A stretch of 64,000 nt of DNA from Vineibacter terrae (GCF_008039615.1 NZ_VDUZ01000002.1:62001-126000); one strand, 5' to 3'; counted from the stretch's first letter, positions 47,800 through 56,859 are shown. The notes: generated from the sequence alone by a model not told the origin. Program-made: numbers and translations.

Positions 47800-48024
47800 T
47801 CAGGTTGGATCGATGACAGCGAGCAGCTGGCCTTCCGCCGCGACCTCTCCTTCAGCGACCCGGATGTCGACAACGCGTCCCTTTCGCGGGGACGAGACGG
47901 GGATCTCCATCTTCATCGCCTCCAGAATCAGCAATGTCCCGTCAGGCTCCAGCTCATCGCCCGGCTTTGCTTCGATCTTCCAGACAGTTCCCGGGATCTC
48001 TGATTTGATTTGAAGGTGGCTCAT
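47800..48024 (-). CDS. Free-standing biotinyl-lipoyl carrier protein (acyl-CoA carboxylase BCCP type)
   Basis: A 74-aa single domain consisting of little more than the biotinyl fold. Biotinylation site Lys38 lies in the classic EAMKMEIPV motif; PGTVWKIEAKPGDEL and GEVAAEGQLLAVI are the flanking strands. It carries a carboxyl group between a biotin carboxylase and a carboxyltransferase. AGGGACAC precedes the start. The likely partner is the carboxyltransferase at 49327; no biotin carboxylase is in the window. Confidence 0.9.
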   Translation of the reverse strand: MSHLQIKSEIPGTVWKIEAKPGDELEPDGTLLILEAMKMEIPVSSPRKGRVVDIRVAEGEVAAEGQLLAVIDPT

Positions 48025-48148
48025 GTGTCCCTACTCAAGGCTCTGTGTCGAGGTCCCGGCTTTCTTCGATGGACAGCGGACCCGTCTTGCAGATGAGAAC
48101 GGCTAAGGTTCGTCCCGTCTTCGGAATTGATTAGATCTTTAAACTTGC

Positions 48149-48162
48149 TGGTGTACAAGTAA
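48149..48162 (-). promoter_or_regulatory. GntR-type operator candidate, site 1
   Basis: Reverse strand TTACTTGTACACCA. It matches the forward site 2 at 12 of 14 positions and has the TTGT-NN-ACxA form common for FCD-type GntR regulators. It lies 125 nt upstream of the biotinyl carrier start. Confidence 0.5.
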
Positions 48163-48253
48163 GTTTGCAAAGACAGAGCATGTCCCTGCCAGCTCGCGAG
48201 CCAATGGATGCCCGGTTCCAACCGCGTCTCGCGCGCATCAATGCGGCGATCAT

Positions 48254-48282
48254 TTACTTGTTTACCAACCAGAAAGTGATAA
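48254..48282 (+). promoter_or_regulatory. GntR-type operator candidate, site 2, with overlapping promoter
   Basis: TTACTTGTTTACCA at 48254-48267. Its first six bases can serve as a -35 (TTACTT), 17 nt from a -10-like TGATAA (48277-48282), so a bound repressor would block this promoter. The operator ends 71 nt before the Bug-protein start. Confidence 0.5.
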
Positions 48283-48337
48283 GGTCCCGCCCTTCGCCTG
48301 CGGTCGCAGACCGCAGGAAGCATGTCGGGGGAAAGTA

Positions 48338-49327
48338 ATGCGCAACAGGATGCTCGCTCTAGCAATGCCACTGGTGGGACTGGCGCTCACCGTAGTCACT
48401 CTCCAGGCGGCTACAGCACAGCAGCCCGCATTTTCAGACCGGCCGATCCGAATGAACTACGGCTTTGCGGCCGGCGGATCGGGCGACATGGCAGCACGGC
48501 TGCTGGCCGACGTGGCGACCAAGGTGCTCGGCCAGCGCGTGGTGGTCGAGAACCGAACCGGCGCCAACGGCATGATCGCCGCCGAGGCGACCGCTCGCAG
48601 CCCCGCCGATGGACACACCGTGCTGTTCTGCACCACGGGCAACATGACGATCATCACCGAGCTGCCGGGCGTCCAGCTGTCGGTGAATCCCGCCACCGAG
48701 CTGATGGGGATCGGCCAGCTCCTGCGTTCGACTTTCGGCCTCGTCGTCGGAAAGGAGAGCCCGTATCGCTCCGTGCAGGACCTGGTGGCCGCCGCACGCG
48801 CCAATCCCGGCAAGATCAGCTACGCCACCCCTGGCGTCGGCTCGGTCCAGCATCTGTCGAACGAGATCCTGAGCCAGAAGCTGAACATCAAGATGGTCCA
48901 CGTTCCCTACCGGGGCTCGCAGGCTGCGCTGCACGACCTGGTCAGCGGGCGGGTGGATTTCTCGCTCACCAACCTCGGCGATATCATCAGCCACGTCCGC
49001 TCGGGATCGCTGCGTCTGCTCGCGCTCGGCGATCCGCTCGGGAAACGCTTCTTCCCCGATGCCCCCATGATCTCCGACGTGGCACCGGGCTTCGAGACCT
49101 ACGCCTGGTTCGGGCTGTGCGGTCCGACGGGAATGCCCGCCGCGGTCGTCAAGCGCTGGGAAGAGGCAATCAAGGCCGCCGTCGAAGATCCTGCCGTCAG
49201 CGAGAAGCTCCTCAACAACGGCATGGTGCCGGCGTTCACGGACGCCGCCGCGCTGGCACAGACCATGGAGAAGAACCGACGCGACTATCGCGAGGTGATC
49301 CGCGCCGCCAACATCAGGGTCGACTAA
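48338..49327 (+). CDS. Bug/TctC-family periplasmic substrate-binding protein
   Basis: A 329-aa binding protein of the tripartite tricarboxylate transporter family. It has a signal peptide (about 1-27, ending ATA-QQ). YGFAAGGSGDMAARLLA and VVENRTGANGMIAAEATARSPADGHTVLF are typical ligand-domain segments, and VHVPYRGSQAALHDLVSGRVDF is conserved. Ligands of the family are usually carboxylates. No TctA/TctB membrane genes are adjacent, which is common for such orphan genes. Its stop overlaps the carboxyltransferase start (TAATG). Confidence 0.92.
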   Translation: MRNRMLALAMPLVGLALTVVTLQAATAQQPAFSDRPIRMNYGFAAGGSGDMAARLLADVATKVLGQRVVVENRTGANGMIAAEATARSPADGHTVLFCTTGNMTIITELPGVQLSVNPATELMGIGQLLRSTFGLVVGKESPYRSVQDLVAAARANPGKISYATPGVGSVQHLSNEILSQKLNIKMVHVPYRGSQAALHDLVSGRVDFSLTNLGDIISHVRSGSLRLLALGDPLGKRFFPDAPMISDVAPGFETYAWFGLCGPTGMPAAVVKRWEEAIKAAVEDPAVSEKLLNNGMVPAFTDAAALAQTMEKNRRDYREVIRAANIRVD

Positions 49328-50853
49328 TGCCCCAGGGCGACCAGCAATCGGGCCCGCGCCTCACGCTCGAGCAAGTGCAGACAGCGCGGGCGGCGCTCGA
49401 GGACGCCGCCCGCCCGGACGCCGCAGCCCACCAGCGCCGGCGCGGGCGATGGACGACGCGCGAGGGCATCGCCGCCCTCGCCGATGCGGGCTCCTTCGTC
49501 GAGTACGGCGGGCTGGTGCGGCCGGCGATGCCGGGCATGCAGGGCGCGGCCGACGGCCTGGTGATGGGAACGGCGCGGATCGAGGGTCGCGCTGTCGACA
49601 TCGTGGCCTACGACTACACCGTCTACGCCGGCACGCAGAGCGCCAACAACCACGCCAAGATCAGCCGCATGCTCAGCCATGCGTTGCAGCATCGGCTGCC
49701 GGTGGTCTGCTGGCTGGACGGCGGCGGAGCGCGGCCGCACGACATGAAGGTCGAGGGACGCGGAGCCTCCCACACCTTTGTGATCTTCGCCCGCCTGTCG
49801 GGGCTGGTGCCCACCGTCGGCATCCTGCCGGGTCGTGCCTTCGCGGGCCACGCCAACCTGGCCGGCATGTGCGACGTGCTGATCGCGACGCGCAACAGCA
49901 CGATGGGCATGGCGGGACCGCCACTCGTCGAAGCGGCCCTCGGGGTCAGGCTGAAGCCCGAGGAAATCGGCCCGTCCGACGTTCACCACGCCTCCGGCGC
50001 GATCGATATCCTGGTCGAGGACGAGGCTGAAGCGGTCGAGAAGGCGAAGCGCTACCTCTCATACTTTGGTCCGCCGCGGCCATCGGGTGAGGCGCCGGAT
50101 CCGACGAGCCTGCGCAGCCTCGTGCCGGACAATCCCCGCCGGGCCTACGACGTGCGCAAGGCGATCCGAGGCATCGCCGACATCGACAGCGTGATGGAGC
50201 TCCGTGGCGGCTTCGGTCGAGCCATGGTGACGGCCCTGGCTCGGCTCGATGGCAGGGCGGTAGGCGTGATCGCCAACCAGCCGATGTTTCTTGCTGGCGC
50301 GATGGATGGCCCCGCATGCGAGAAGGCAGCGCGGTTCGTCCAGCTTTGCGATGCCTTCGATCTGCCCCTGCTGGTGCTGTGCGATACGCCGGGCCTGATG
50401 GTGGGACCGGAGATCGAGCAAACCGGCCTCGTCCGGCGCAGCGGCCGCCTCCTCTCGGCGATGGCCAATGCCACCGTGCCGATCCTGACCGTCGTGCTGC
50501 GCAAGGCTTATGGCCTGGGCTACTACATCATGGGCTCCCGTCCGTTCGAGCCCTCGATCCTGCTCGCCTGGCCGACCGCCGAGTTCGGCGGCATGGGCCT
50601 CGAGGGGGCGGCCAGCATCATTTACCGCCGCGAGCTGGACGGCATCGATGATGAAGAAGCGCGCACGGCACGCCACCACAGACGTACAGAAGAGCTCAAG
50701 CAATACAATACCGCTCTCGAGGTGGCGGGGCGCTTCGGCTACGACGACGTGATCGATCCGGCCGACACACGCGCCATCTTGCTGAACACGCTGTCGACCT
50801 TGCCGACGACGCCGCCGCGCGCCTTGCGCAAGAGGACGGTCGAGCCCTACTAG
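49327..50853 (+). CDS. Acyl-CoA carboxylase carboxyltransferase subunit (beta type)
   Basis: A 508-aa crotonase-fold carboxyltransferase of the propionyl/methylcrotonyl-CoA carboxylase beta type. It has two halves: an N-terminal half for acyl-CoA binding (GSFVEYGGL, GGGARPHDMKVEGRG, GHANLAGMCDVLIATRNSTMGMAGPPLVEAALG) and a C-terminal half for carboxybiotin (LCDTPGLMVGPEIEQTGLVRR, VVLRKAYGLGYYIMG). The start overlaps the Bug gene stop (TAATG), so uptake and carboxyl transfer are translated together. It needs a biotinyl carrier (47800-48024) and a biotin carboxylase (absent here). Its stop overlaps that of CoA-transferase 3 on the other strand. Confidence 0.9.
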   Translation: MPQGDQQSGPRLTLEQVQTARAALEDAARPDAAAHQRRRGRWTTREGIAALADAGSFVEYGGLVRPAMPGMQGAADGLVMGTARIEGRAVDIVAYDYTVYAGTQSANNHAKISRMLSHALQHRLPVVCWLDGGGARPHDMKVEGRGASHTFVIFARLSGLVPTVGILPGRAFAGHANLAGMCDVLIATRNSTMGMAGPPLVEAALGVRLKPEEIGPSDVHHASGAIDILVEDEAEAVEKAKRYLSYFGPPRPSGEAPDPTSLRSLVPDNPRRAYDVRKAIRGIADIDSVMELRGGFGRAMVTALARLDGRAVGVIANQPMFLAGAMDGPACEKAARFVQLCDAFDLPLLVLCDTPGLMVGPEIEQTGLVRRSGRLLSAMANATVPILTVVLRKAYGLGYYIMGSRPFEPSILLAWPTAEFGGMGLEGAASIIYRRELDGIDDEEARTARHHRRTEELKQYNTALEVAGRFGYDDVIDPADTRAILLNTLSTLPTTPPRALRKRTVEPY

Positions 50854-52067
50854 CCCGGATCGAGCGCGGCGATCTCGTCATCGGACAGACCGGCCTCGCG
50901 CAGCACTTCGACGGTGTGCTGTCCCAGCGCCGGGCCGGGGGTGGCGGCGCGCGGCTGCGCGAAGTCGAGATGGATCGGGTTGGCGATGGTGCGCGGCATC
51001 TCGGGATTGGCCGAAGCCACGATGGCGCCGGCATGGACCGCCTGCTCGTCGTCGGGCAGGTCCTGCACCCGGCTGATGACGCCGAAGGTGATGTCCGCCG
51101 CGGCCAGGATGTCACTCCAGTACGCGTAGTCGCGGGTGACGAAGGCATCGGCAAGGATGGCCGCCAGCTCGGCGGCGCGGGCCCGCCGGGCCTCGATGGT
51201 GGTGAAGCGCGCATCCTGCGCCAGCGCCGGCTGCTCGATGGCCTGGCACAGGGCGGGCCACAGCTTGTCCTCGCGCACCATCACGAGCTGGATCCAGCGA
51301 TCGTCGCGGGTGCGATAGATGTTGGCCAACGCGCTGCGCGGCCGGTCGCGCGGCGGACGCGGCGGCAGGAAGGCGCCGACAAGCGCCGCTTGCGCCATCA
51401 CCCCGCAGGACCAGATGCCGTTGGCCAGCAGCGAGGTGCCGACCCAGCTGCCCTCGCCGGTCCTCATGCGGCGCATCAGGGCCATCAGGATGGCTGACAC
51501 CAGCCCCATGGCGGTGGCGCGGTCGCCCTGCGCCGGCACGGCGGTGCCCGGCGGACCGCCTTCGTAGCGCTGCGCATCGAACAGGCCGGAGCGCGCGAAA
51601 TAGGCCGTGGCGTCGAAGCCGGGCCGGTCGCGGTCGGGGCCGGTCTCGCCGTAGCCCGTGAGCGAGGCATAGATCAGCCGCGGGTTGACGGCCTTGACGT
51701 CCTCGTAGCGCAACCGCAGGCGCTCGCGCACGACGGGCGGAAAATTGCAGATCAGCACATCCGACACGGCGATCAGGCGATCGAGCGCGGCACGTGCCTG
51801 GGGCTGCTTCAGGTCCAGCACCAGCGAGCGCTTGTTGCGGCCGTCGAGGTGCCAGGCATAGTTGATCGGGCTCTTGGGATAGCTGGGCGTGTCGCGCACC
51901 ATCTGCCGGTTGGGATCGCCTTCGGGGCCTTCGACCTTGATGACGTCGGCGCCCCAGTCACCCAGCACCGTGGCCGCCGCCGGGGCGGCGATGAACGAGC
52001 TGATGTCGAGCACCCGCACGCCCGACAGCGGCAAGGTTGCGTCAGGCACAGCGCCAGGATCAGCCAC
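50850..52067 (-). CDS. CaiB/BaiF (class III) CoA-transferase, copy 3
   Basis: 405 aa. VRVLDISSFIAAPAAATVLGDWGADVIKVE; catalytic Asp152 in RPGFDATAYFARSG. It is closely related to copy 2 (GERG/GETGPDRDRPGFD versus GETGPDRDMPGFD). Convergent with the carboxyltransferase gene, the stop codons overlapping at 50850-50853, and divergent from the GntR regulator gene with 290 nt between. Position suggests control by that regulator. Confidence 0.92.
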   Translation of the reverse strand: MADPGAVPDATLPLSGVRVLDISSFIAAPAAATVLGDWGADVIKVEGPEGDPNRQMVRDTPSYPKSPINYAWHLDGRNKRSLVLDLKQPQARAALDRLIAVSDVLICNFPPVVRERLRLRYEDVKAVNPRLIYASLTGYGETGPDRDRPGFDATAYFARSGLFDAQRYEGGPPGTAVPAQGDRATAMGLVSAILMALMRRMRTGEGSWVGTSLLANGIWSCGVMAQAALVGAFLPPRPPRDRPRSALANIYRTRDDRWIQLVMVREDKLWPALCQAIEQPALAQDARFTTIEARRARAAELAAILADAFVTRDYAYWSDILAAADITFGVISRVQDLPDDEQAVHAGAIVASANPEMPRTIANPIHLDFAQPRAATPGPALGQHTVEVLREAGLSDDEIAALDPG

Positions 52068-52277
52068 GGCAAGGTCTCCGCGTCGCAGGGTCGAACGTCG
52101 CCGCGAGAATTACGGCGATCGTGCGCAGGGTCAATCGACATGGGAGAAGAGCTTCCCTGCACCCGCCGTCAGGCGGAACCGGTGCACCCGCGGCGGCGGT
52201 CCGCACACGCGTGGGCGATCGTCCCGAGCATCAAACGGTATGCCGCTTCTGTCCGCCGCCGCATGGGTTTTTGTTTT

Positions 52278-52309
52278 TTGTTGACAAGCTCCTCGGCAAC
52301 TTCACATTG
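52278..52309 (+). promoter_or_regulatory. GntR-gene promoter with overlapping operator, site 3
   Basis: TTGTTGACAA (52278-52287) is a perfect TTGT-NN-ACAA inverted repeat; on the reverse strand it reads CTTGTCAACAA, the same form as sites 1 and 2. It overlaps a consensus -35 TTGACA (52281-52286), with a weak -10 ACATTG (52304-52309) at 17 nt. The operator ends 71 nt before the GntR start, the same distance as site 2 to its gene. Confidence 0.5.
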
Positions 52310-52357
52310 CAATGACCCAAAACAGCGCGCCGACAAGAGCGTGCGTCGGGAGGAAAC

Positions 52358-53218
52358 ATGGACGCACCGCCGGCCCGCAGGGCTTCGGCGCGTTGCACGA
52401 CGCGCCCGCACAAGGCCCGCCCATCGACAGGCATGGCCCCGCGGATCTGCGCCCTGCCACTGCCGCAGCAGATCGCCGACCACCTCGGCCATCAGATCAT
52501 GAATGGCGCGTGCGCGCCCGACAGCCGCCTGAAGGAAGAACTGCTCGCCGAACGCTACCAAGTCAGCCGCGGCCCGGTGCGCGAAGCTTTCCGCATCCTG
52601 GAGCGCAGCGGCCTCGTGGAGATCGTGCCGCGCCATGGCGCGCGAGCCCGCGTCTTCGACCCGGCCGACCTGGGCTCGCTGTTCAGCGTGCGGGCCGTGC
52701 TGTTGGGGCTGGCGGCGCGCCAGGCCACCGAGCAGGCACGGCCGGAGATGCTCGAGCGCGTGGCGACGCTGGTCGACCGCCTGCGCCGCTCGGCCGAGAC
52801 AATGGACATCAGCGCGCGCGAGCATGCGACGACGGCCGGCGAGGCCCAGCACGTCATCGCCGAGTTCAGCGGCAACCGGCCGCTCGCGCGCATGCTGGAG
52901 GAGCTGACCAGCCGGGCGCTGTGGCGCATGGCGTGGTGCGAGACGCCGCTCGACCTGAACACGAGGGTGCGGCGCCAGCAATCGGCCCGGTTCTGGAGCG
53001 ACCTGCTGCGAGCCATGAAGAGCGGCGACGCGGCGGGCGCCGAACGCATCGGGCGGACGCTGCTGGAAGCGTCGCGCGATTGCATGCTGTCGGCGATGAA
53101 GGCGCAGCACCGTGATCAAGCGTCCGACGATCATACACCCGCGTCGCGGCCGGCGCGGCGCCGGGCGTCAGGCAAAAGCATGAATGGAGCAAACGTGCCA
53201 GCGGCAGAAGGCGACTGA
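52358..53218 (+). CDS. GntR-family regulator (FCD type)
   Basis: A 286-aa regulator. Residues about 35-100 are a GntR winged helix (LPQQIADHLGHQIMNGACAPDSRLKEELLAERYQVSRGPVREAFRILERSGLVEIVPRHGARA). The rest is a mostly helical FCD-like effector domain, followed by a disordered basic tail (PASRPARRRASGK). GGGAGGAAAC precedes ATG 52358. It is directly upstream of the ABC importer genes, its stop being 1 nt from the permease start, so it is probably in the same operon and self-regulated. Confidence 0.92.
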   Translation: MDAPPARRASARCTTRPHKARPSTGMAPRICALPLPQQIADHLGHQIMNGACAPDSRLKEELLAERYQVSRGPVREAFRILERSGLVEIVPRHGARARVFDPADLGSLFSVRAVLLGLAARQATEQARPEMLERVATLVDRLRRSAETMDISAREHATTAGEAQHVIAEFSGNRPLARMLEELTSRALWRMAWCETPLDLNTRVRRQQSARFWSDLLRAMKSGDAAGAERIGRTLLEASRDCMLSAMKAQHRDQASDDHTPASRPARRRASGKSMNGANVPAAEGD

Positions 53219-53219
53219 C

Positions 53220-54176
53220 ATGCAGGCCTATATCGCCCGGCGGCTTTTCGCCCTGCTGCCGACCCTGTTCTTCGCCAGCGTCATCGTGTTTGTGACGGTG
53301 CGCCTGATCCCCGGCGACATCATCGACCTGATGCTGTCGTCCAACGACATCAGCGCCGGCAAGAAATCGCGCGACCAGCTCGAGGCGGCGCTGGGCCTAG
53401 ACCAGCCGATGTACATCCAGTATTTCCGCTGGATCTACGCCATCGTGGTCGAAGGCGATTTCGGCAAATCGCTGTGGCAGAATACGCCGGTGGCCGAGCA
53501 GCTACTGGTGCGTCTGCCGATCACCTTCGAGCTCGGCTTCCTGGCATTGCTGGTGGCGCTGGCCGTGGCGATCCCGATCGGCGTCTACTCGGCCATTCGC
53601 CAGGATACCCTCGGCGACTATATCGCGCGCTCGTTCTCGATCCTGATGCTGGCGGTGCCCAGCTTCTGGATGGGCACGATGGTGATGGTGTTCCCGTCGA
53701 TCTGGTGGGGCTGGTCGCCCGACGTGAAGTTCGTGCCGTTCAGCGAGGACCCGCTGCGCAATCTCGGCCAGATGGCGATCCCGGCGGTCATCCTCGGCTG
53801 CGCGCTCTCGGCCGTCACCATGCGGCTCACGCGCACCATGATGCTGGAGGTGCTGCGCCAGGACTATGTGCGCACGGCCTGGGCCAAGGGCCTGGACGAG
53901 AAGCTGGTCGTCATGCGCCACGCGCTGCGCAACGCGCTGATCCCGGTCGTGACGCTGATCGGCCTGCAGGCGCCGCTGCTGATCGGTGGCGCCGTGATCC
54001 TGGAGCAGATCTTCGTCATTCCCGGCATGGGGCTGCTGCTGATCGACGCAGTGAGCCAGCGCGACTACCCGATCATCACCGGCGTGTTCCTGATCGTCGG
54101 CGTGGCGGTGATGCTGATCAACCTGATCGTCGATCTCAGCTACGGCGTCCTGGATCCCAAGGTGAGGTACCGCTGA
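53220..54176 (+). CDS. ABC transporter permease, oligopeptide (OppB/DppB) type
   Basis: 318 aa with about six helices. MQAYIARRLFALLPTLFFASVIVFVTVRLIPGD is the typical N-terminal helix; the EAA loop is VRTAWAKGLDEKLVVMRHALRNALIPVVTLIG. ATG 53220 follows the GntR stop by 1 nt; its stop overlaps the next gene (TGATG). Confidence 0.93.
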   Translation: MQAYIARRLFALLPTLFFASVIVFVTVRLIPGDIIDLMLSSNDISAGKKSRDQLEAALGLDQPMYIQYFRWIYAIVVEGDFGKSLWQNTPVAEQLLVRLPITFELGFLALLVALAVAIPIGVYSAIRQDTLGDYIARSFSILMLAVPSFWMGTMVMVFPSIWWGWSPDVKFVPFSEDPLRNLGQMAIPAVILGCALSAVTMRLTRTMMLEVLRQDYVRTAWAKGLDEKLVVMRHALRNALIPVVTLIGLQAPLLIGGAVILEQIFVIPGMGLLLIDAVSQRDYPIITGVFLIVGVAVMLINLIVDLSYGVLDPKVRYR

Positions 54177-55075
54177 TGACCAGCGTCGCCGATACTGCGG
54201 CCATTGCCCCGCCGCGCCGCCAGCGCAGTGCCTTCGTCCGCTTCGTCATCCGCCTGTTCCGCGAGAAGCCGCTGGGCGCGGCCGGCGCCGTCGTCTTCAT
54301 GCTGTTCCTGTTCTGCGGCATCTTCGCCGACGTGCTGGCTCCCTACGGCATGAACCAGATCAGCCCGCTCAACCGGCTGAAGCCGCCGTCGCTGCAGTTC
54401 CCGTTCGGCACCGACAATCTGGGCCGCGACATGCTCTCGCGCTGCCTCTACGGCGCACAGCTGTCGGTCATCATCGGCTTCTGCGCCGCCGGGCTCGCGA
54501 CGATCATTTCCGTCGTGCTCGGCATCCTCACCGGCTATCTCGGCGGCAAGTTCGACATGGTGACGCAGCGCTTCGTCGATGCCTGGATGAGCTTCCCCGA
54601 CCTGATCATCCTGATCGTCGTGGTCTCCGTGCTCGGCCCGGGCATGCCGCAGATCATCGGCACGCTGGCCCTGCTGTTCGGCATCGCCGGCTCGCGCATC
54701 ATCCGCAGCGCCGTCGTCACGGTGCGCGAGAACATGTACGTGCATGCCGCGCAGTCGACCGGCGCCTCGACGTTCCGCATCCTGTGGCGCCACATCCTGC
54801 CCAATGTGATGCCGCCGGTCATCGTGCTGTTCACCACGCGCGTGGGCGTCGTGATCCTGGTCGAGTCGGGCCTGGCGTTCCTGGGGCTGGGCGTGCCGCC
54901 GCCGGCGCCGACCTGGGGCGGCATGCTGTCGGGCGCCGGCCGCACCTTCATGTACCAGGGGCCATGGCTGGCGCTGGCGCCCGGCCTGTGCCTGACCATC
55001 GTGGTCTACGCTACCAACATGTTCGGCGACGCCCTGCGCGACCTGCTCGATCCGCGCATGCGCGGCAGCCGCTGA
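54176..55075 (+). CDS. ABC transporter permease, oligopeptide (OppC/DppC) type
   Basis: 299 aa. It has a cytoplasmic head (about 1-35), a TM segment, then HPFGTDNLGRDMLSR-like FPFGTDNLGRDMLSRCLYGAQ and the EAA loop VHAAQSTGASTFRILWRHILPNVMPP. Its start overlaps the OppB-type stop. The final GDALRDLLDPRMRGSR is the family's C-terminus. Paired with the previous gene as the importer channel. Confidence 0.93.
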   Translation: MTSVADTAAIAPPRRQRSAFVRFVIRLFREKPLGAAGAVVFMLFLFCGIFADVLAPYGMNQISPLNRLKPPSLQFPFGTDNLGRDMLSRCLYGAQLSVIIGFCAAGLATIISVVLGILTGYLGGKFDMVTQRFVDAWMSFPDLIILIVVVSVLGPGMPQIIGTLALLFGIAGSRIIRSAVVTVRENMYVHAAQSTGASTFRILWRHILPNVMPPVIVLFTTRVGVVILVESGLAFLGLGVPPPAPTWGGMLSGAGRTFMYQGPWLALAPGLCLTIVVYATNMFGDALRDLLDPRMRGSR

Positions 55076-55140
55076 AACCCGGACAAGCGACGGCCAACGT
55101 CGCGCACCAGGGGTACGTCCATGAAGTGAGGGAGAAGGCG

Positions 55141-56859
55141 ATGCGCTTCCGAGATCTTGGCAAACGGCGATTGGGCAAAGGGTGGCTGGCAGGCGCTCTG
55201 GCCCTGGCATTGAGCGGCGGTGCCGCGGCCCAGGCTCCAGCCGAGAAGCCGCAATACGGCGGCACGCTCGAAGTGGGCACCATGTTCTACACGCTGTCGG
55301 CGCTGTCATGGGACCCGCACGACTGGAACTGGAAGCTGAACCATGACACCGGCCAGTTCTACGAGCAGCTCGTCGCCGGCGACCTCGACAAGAGCGTGCG
55401 CAAGGGCGGCAAGTATCCGTTCACGATCGACGCCTTCCTGCCGCCGGGCGCCCAGCGCGGCGAGCTGGCCGAGAAGTGGGAGCTGGTCCAGAATCCGCTG
55501 TCGGTGGTGTTCACGCTGCGCAAGGGCGTGATGTTCCCCGCCAAGCCGGGCGTGATGCAGGAACGCGAGCTGACCGCCGAGGACGTCGTGTTCAGCTTCA
55601 ACCGGCTGCGGTCCAGCCCCAAGATGGTGCCCACCTACTTCGACTTCGTCGATCGGGTGGAAGCCCGTGACAAGCACACCGTCGTCTACCACTTCAAGGA
55701 ATACAACGCCGAGTGGGATTATCGCCTCGCCTGGGGTTTCTATTCAGTGGTGACCCCGAAGGAGGTGGTCGACGCCGGCGCCAACAACTGGAAGAATGTC
55801 AACGGCACCGGCCCGTTCATGCTGACGGACTTCGTGCAGGGCAACTCCAACACCTACACCAAGAACCCCATCTATTGGGACAAGGAGACGATCGGCGGGC
55901 AGGCCTACAAGATCCCGTTCGTCGACAAGATGATTTATCGCACGATCAGGGACGAGGCGACCATGAACGCCGCCTTGCGCACCGGCAAGGTCGACATGCT
56001 CGAATCGATCAACGTGCGCCATGTCGACGAGCTCAAGAAGAGCGTGCCACAGCTCAAGTGGAGCAAGCGGCTGTCTTTCCTGGGCTCGTTCGTGGCGCTG
56101 CGCACCGACACCAAGCCTTTCGACGACGTGCGCGTGCGTCGCGCGCTCAACATGGCGATCAACAAGAAGGAGATCATCGCCGCGCACTATGTCGGGCAGG
56201 CCGAGCTCTACGCCTACCCGATGCATCCGGACTGGTCGGGCTACTTCGAGCCGCTCGACAAGCTGCCGCCGGCGGCACGCGAATTGTTCGAGTACGACCC
56301 GGCCAAGGCCAAGAAGCTGCTGGCCGAGGCCGGCTACCCCAAAGGCTTCAGCTTCAAGATGCAATACTGCGCCTGCTCGCCGGACCACACCGAGCTGGCG
56401 CCGCTGCTGGTGGCCTACCTGGAGCAGGTCGGGGTCAAGGCCGAGCTACAGCCGATGGAATATGCCGCCTTCCTGTCGGCCATGACGACCAAGAAGCACG
56501 CCGCCGGCTATCTGATGAGCAGCAGCCACACCAACCCGACGACCAGCATCCGCAAGAGCTTCGTCAGCGGCCAGACCTGGAACCCGTCGATCTATGCCGA
56601 CCCCAAGGTCGACGACAGGATGGCCGAGGCCTACCTGACGCAGGACGAAGAGAAGCGCATGGAGATCCTGCGCGAGCTGACGGCCGACATCGTGGCTCAG
56701 GCACCTTATATCTGGCTGCCGACTCCCTACGCGTTCGCCGCCTGGTGGCCGTGGGTGAAGAACTACGCTGGCGAGCTCAATGTCGGCTCCCTGCGGCCGG
56801 GCCCCATCTATGCGCGCATCTGGATCGACCAGGAGCTGAAGAAGAAGATGGGATACTGA
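55141..56859 (+). CDS. ABC transporter substrate-binding protein, family 5 (copy 1)
   Basis: A 572-aa periplasmic protein with a signal peptide (about 1-30, cleavage near AAA-QA). Mature start QYGGTLEVGTMFYTLSALSWDP. The family-5 pattern is complete: AEKWELVQNPLSVVFTLRKGVMFPAKPG, DVRVRRALNMAINKKEI and the C-terminal WWPWVKNYAGEL. It is close to the next gene throughout, and both have rather unusual DWNWK and WLPTPYAFAAWWPW motifs. Ligands of this family are peptides, sugars or nickel; not predictable here. Confidence 0.92.
   Translation: MRFRDLGKRRLGKGWLAGALALALSGGAAAQAPAEKPQYGGTLEVGTMFYTLSALSWDPHDWNWKLNHDTGQFYEQLVAGDLDKSVRKGGKYPFTIDAFLPPGAQRGELAEKWELVQNPLSVVFTLRKGVMFPAKPGVMQERELTAEDVVFSFNRLRSSPKMVPTYFDFVDRVEARDKHTVVYHFKEYNAEWDYRLAWGFYSVVTPKEVVDAGANNWKNVNGTGPFMLTDFVQGNSNTYTKNPIYWDKETIGGQAYKIPFVDKMIYRTIRDEATMNAALRTGKVDMLESINVRHVDELKKSVPQLKWSKRLSFLGSFVALRTDTKPFDDVRVRRALNMAINKKEIIAAHYVGQAELYAYPMHPDWSGYFEPLDKLPPAARELFEYDPAKAKKLLAEAGYPKGFSFKMQYCACSPDHTELAPLLVAYLEQVGVKAELQPMEYAAFLSAMTTKKHAAGYLMSSSHTNPTTSIRKSFVSGQTWNPSIYADPKVDDRMAEAYLTQDEEKRMEILRELTADIVAQAPYIWLPTPYAFAAWWPWVKNYAGELNVGSLRPGPIYARIWIDQELKKKMGY

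Larger units (their letters stand above)
48025..48337. other. 313-nt divergent regulatory region (BCCP / Bug-carboxyltransferase)
   Basis: Non-coding and AT-rich by local standards between divergent starts at 48024 and 48338. It holds two near-identical 14-mers in opposite orientation (48149-48162 reverse, 48254-48267 forward), described separately. No small gene is supported. Confidence 0.6.
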
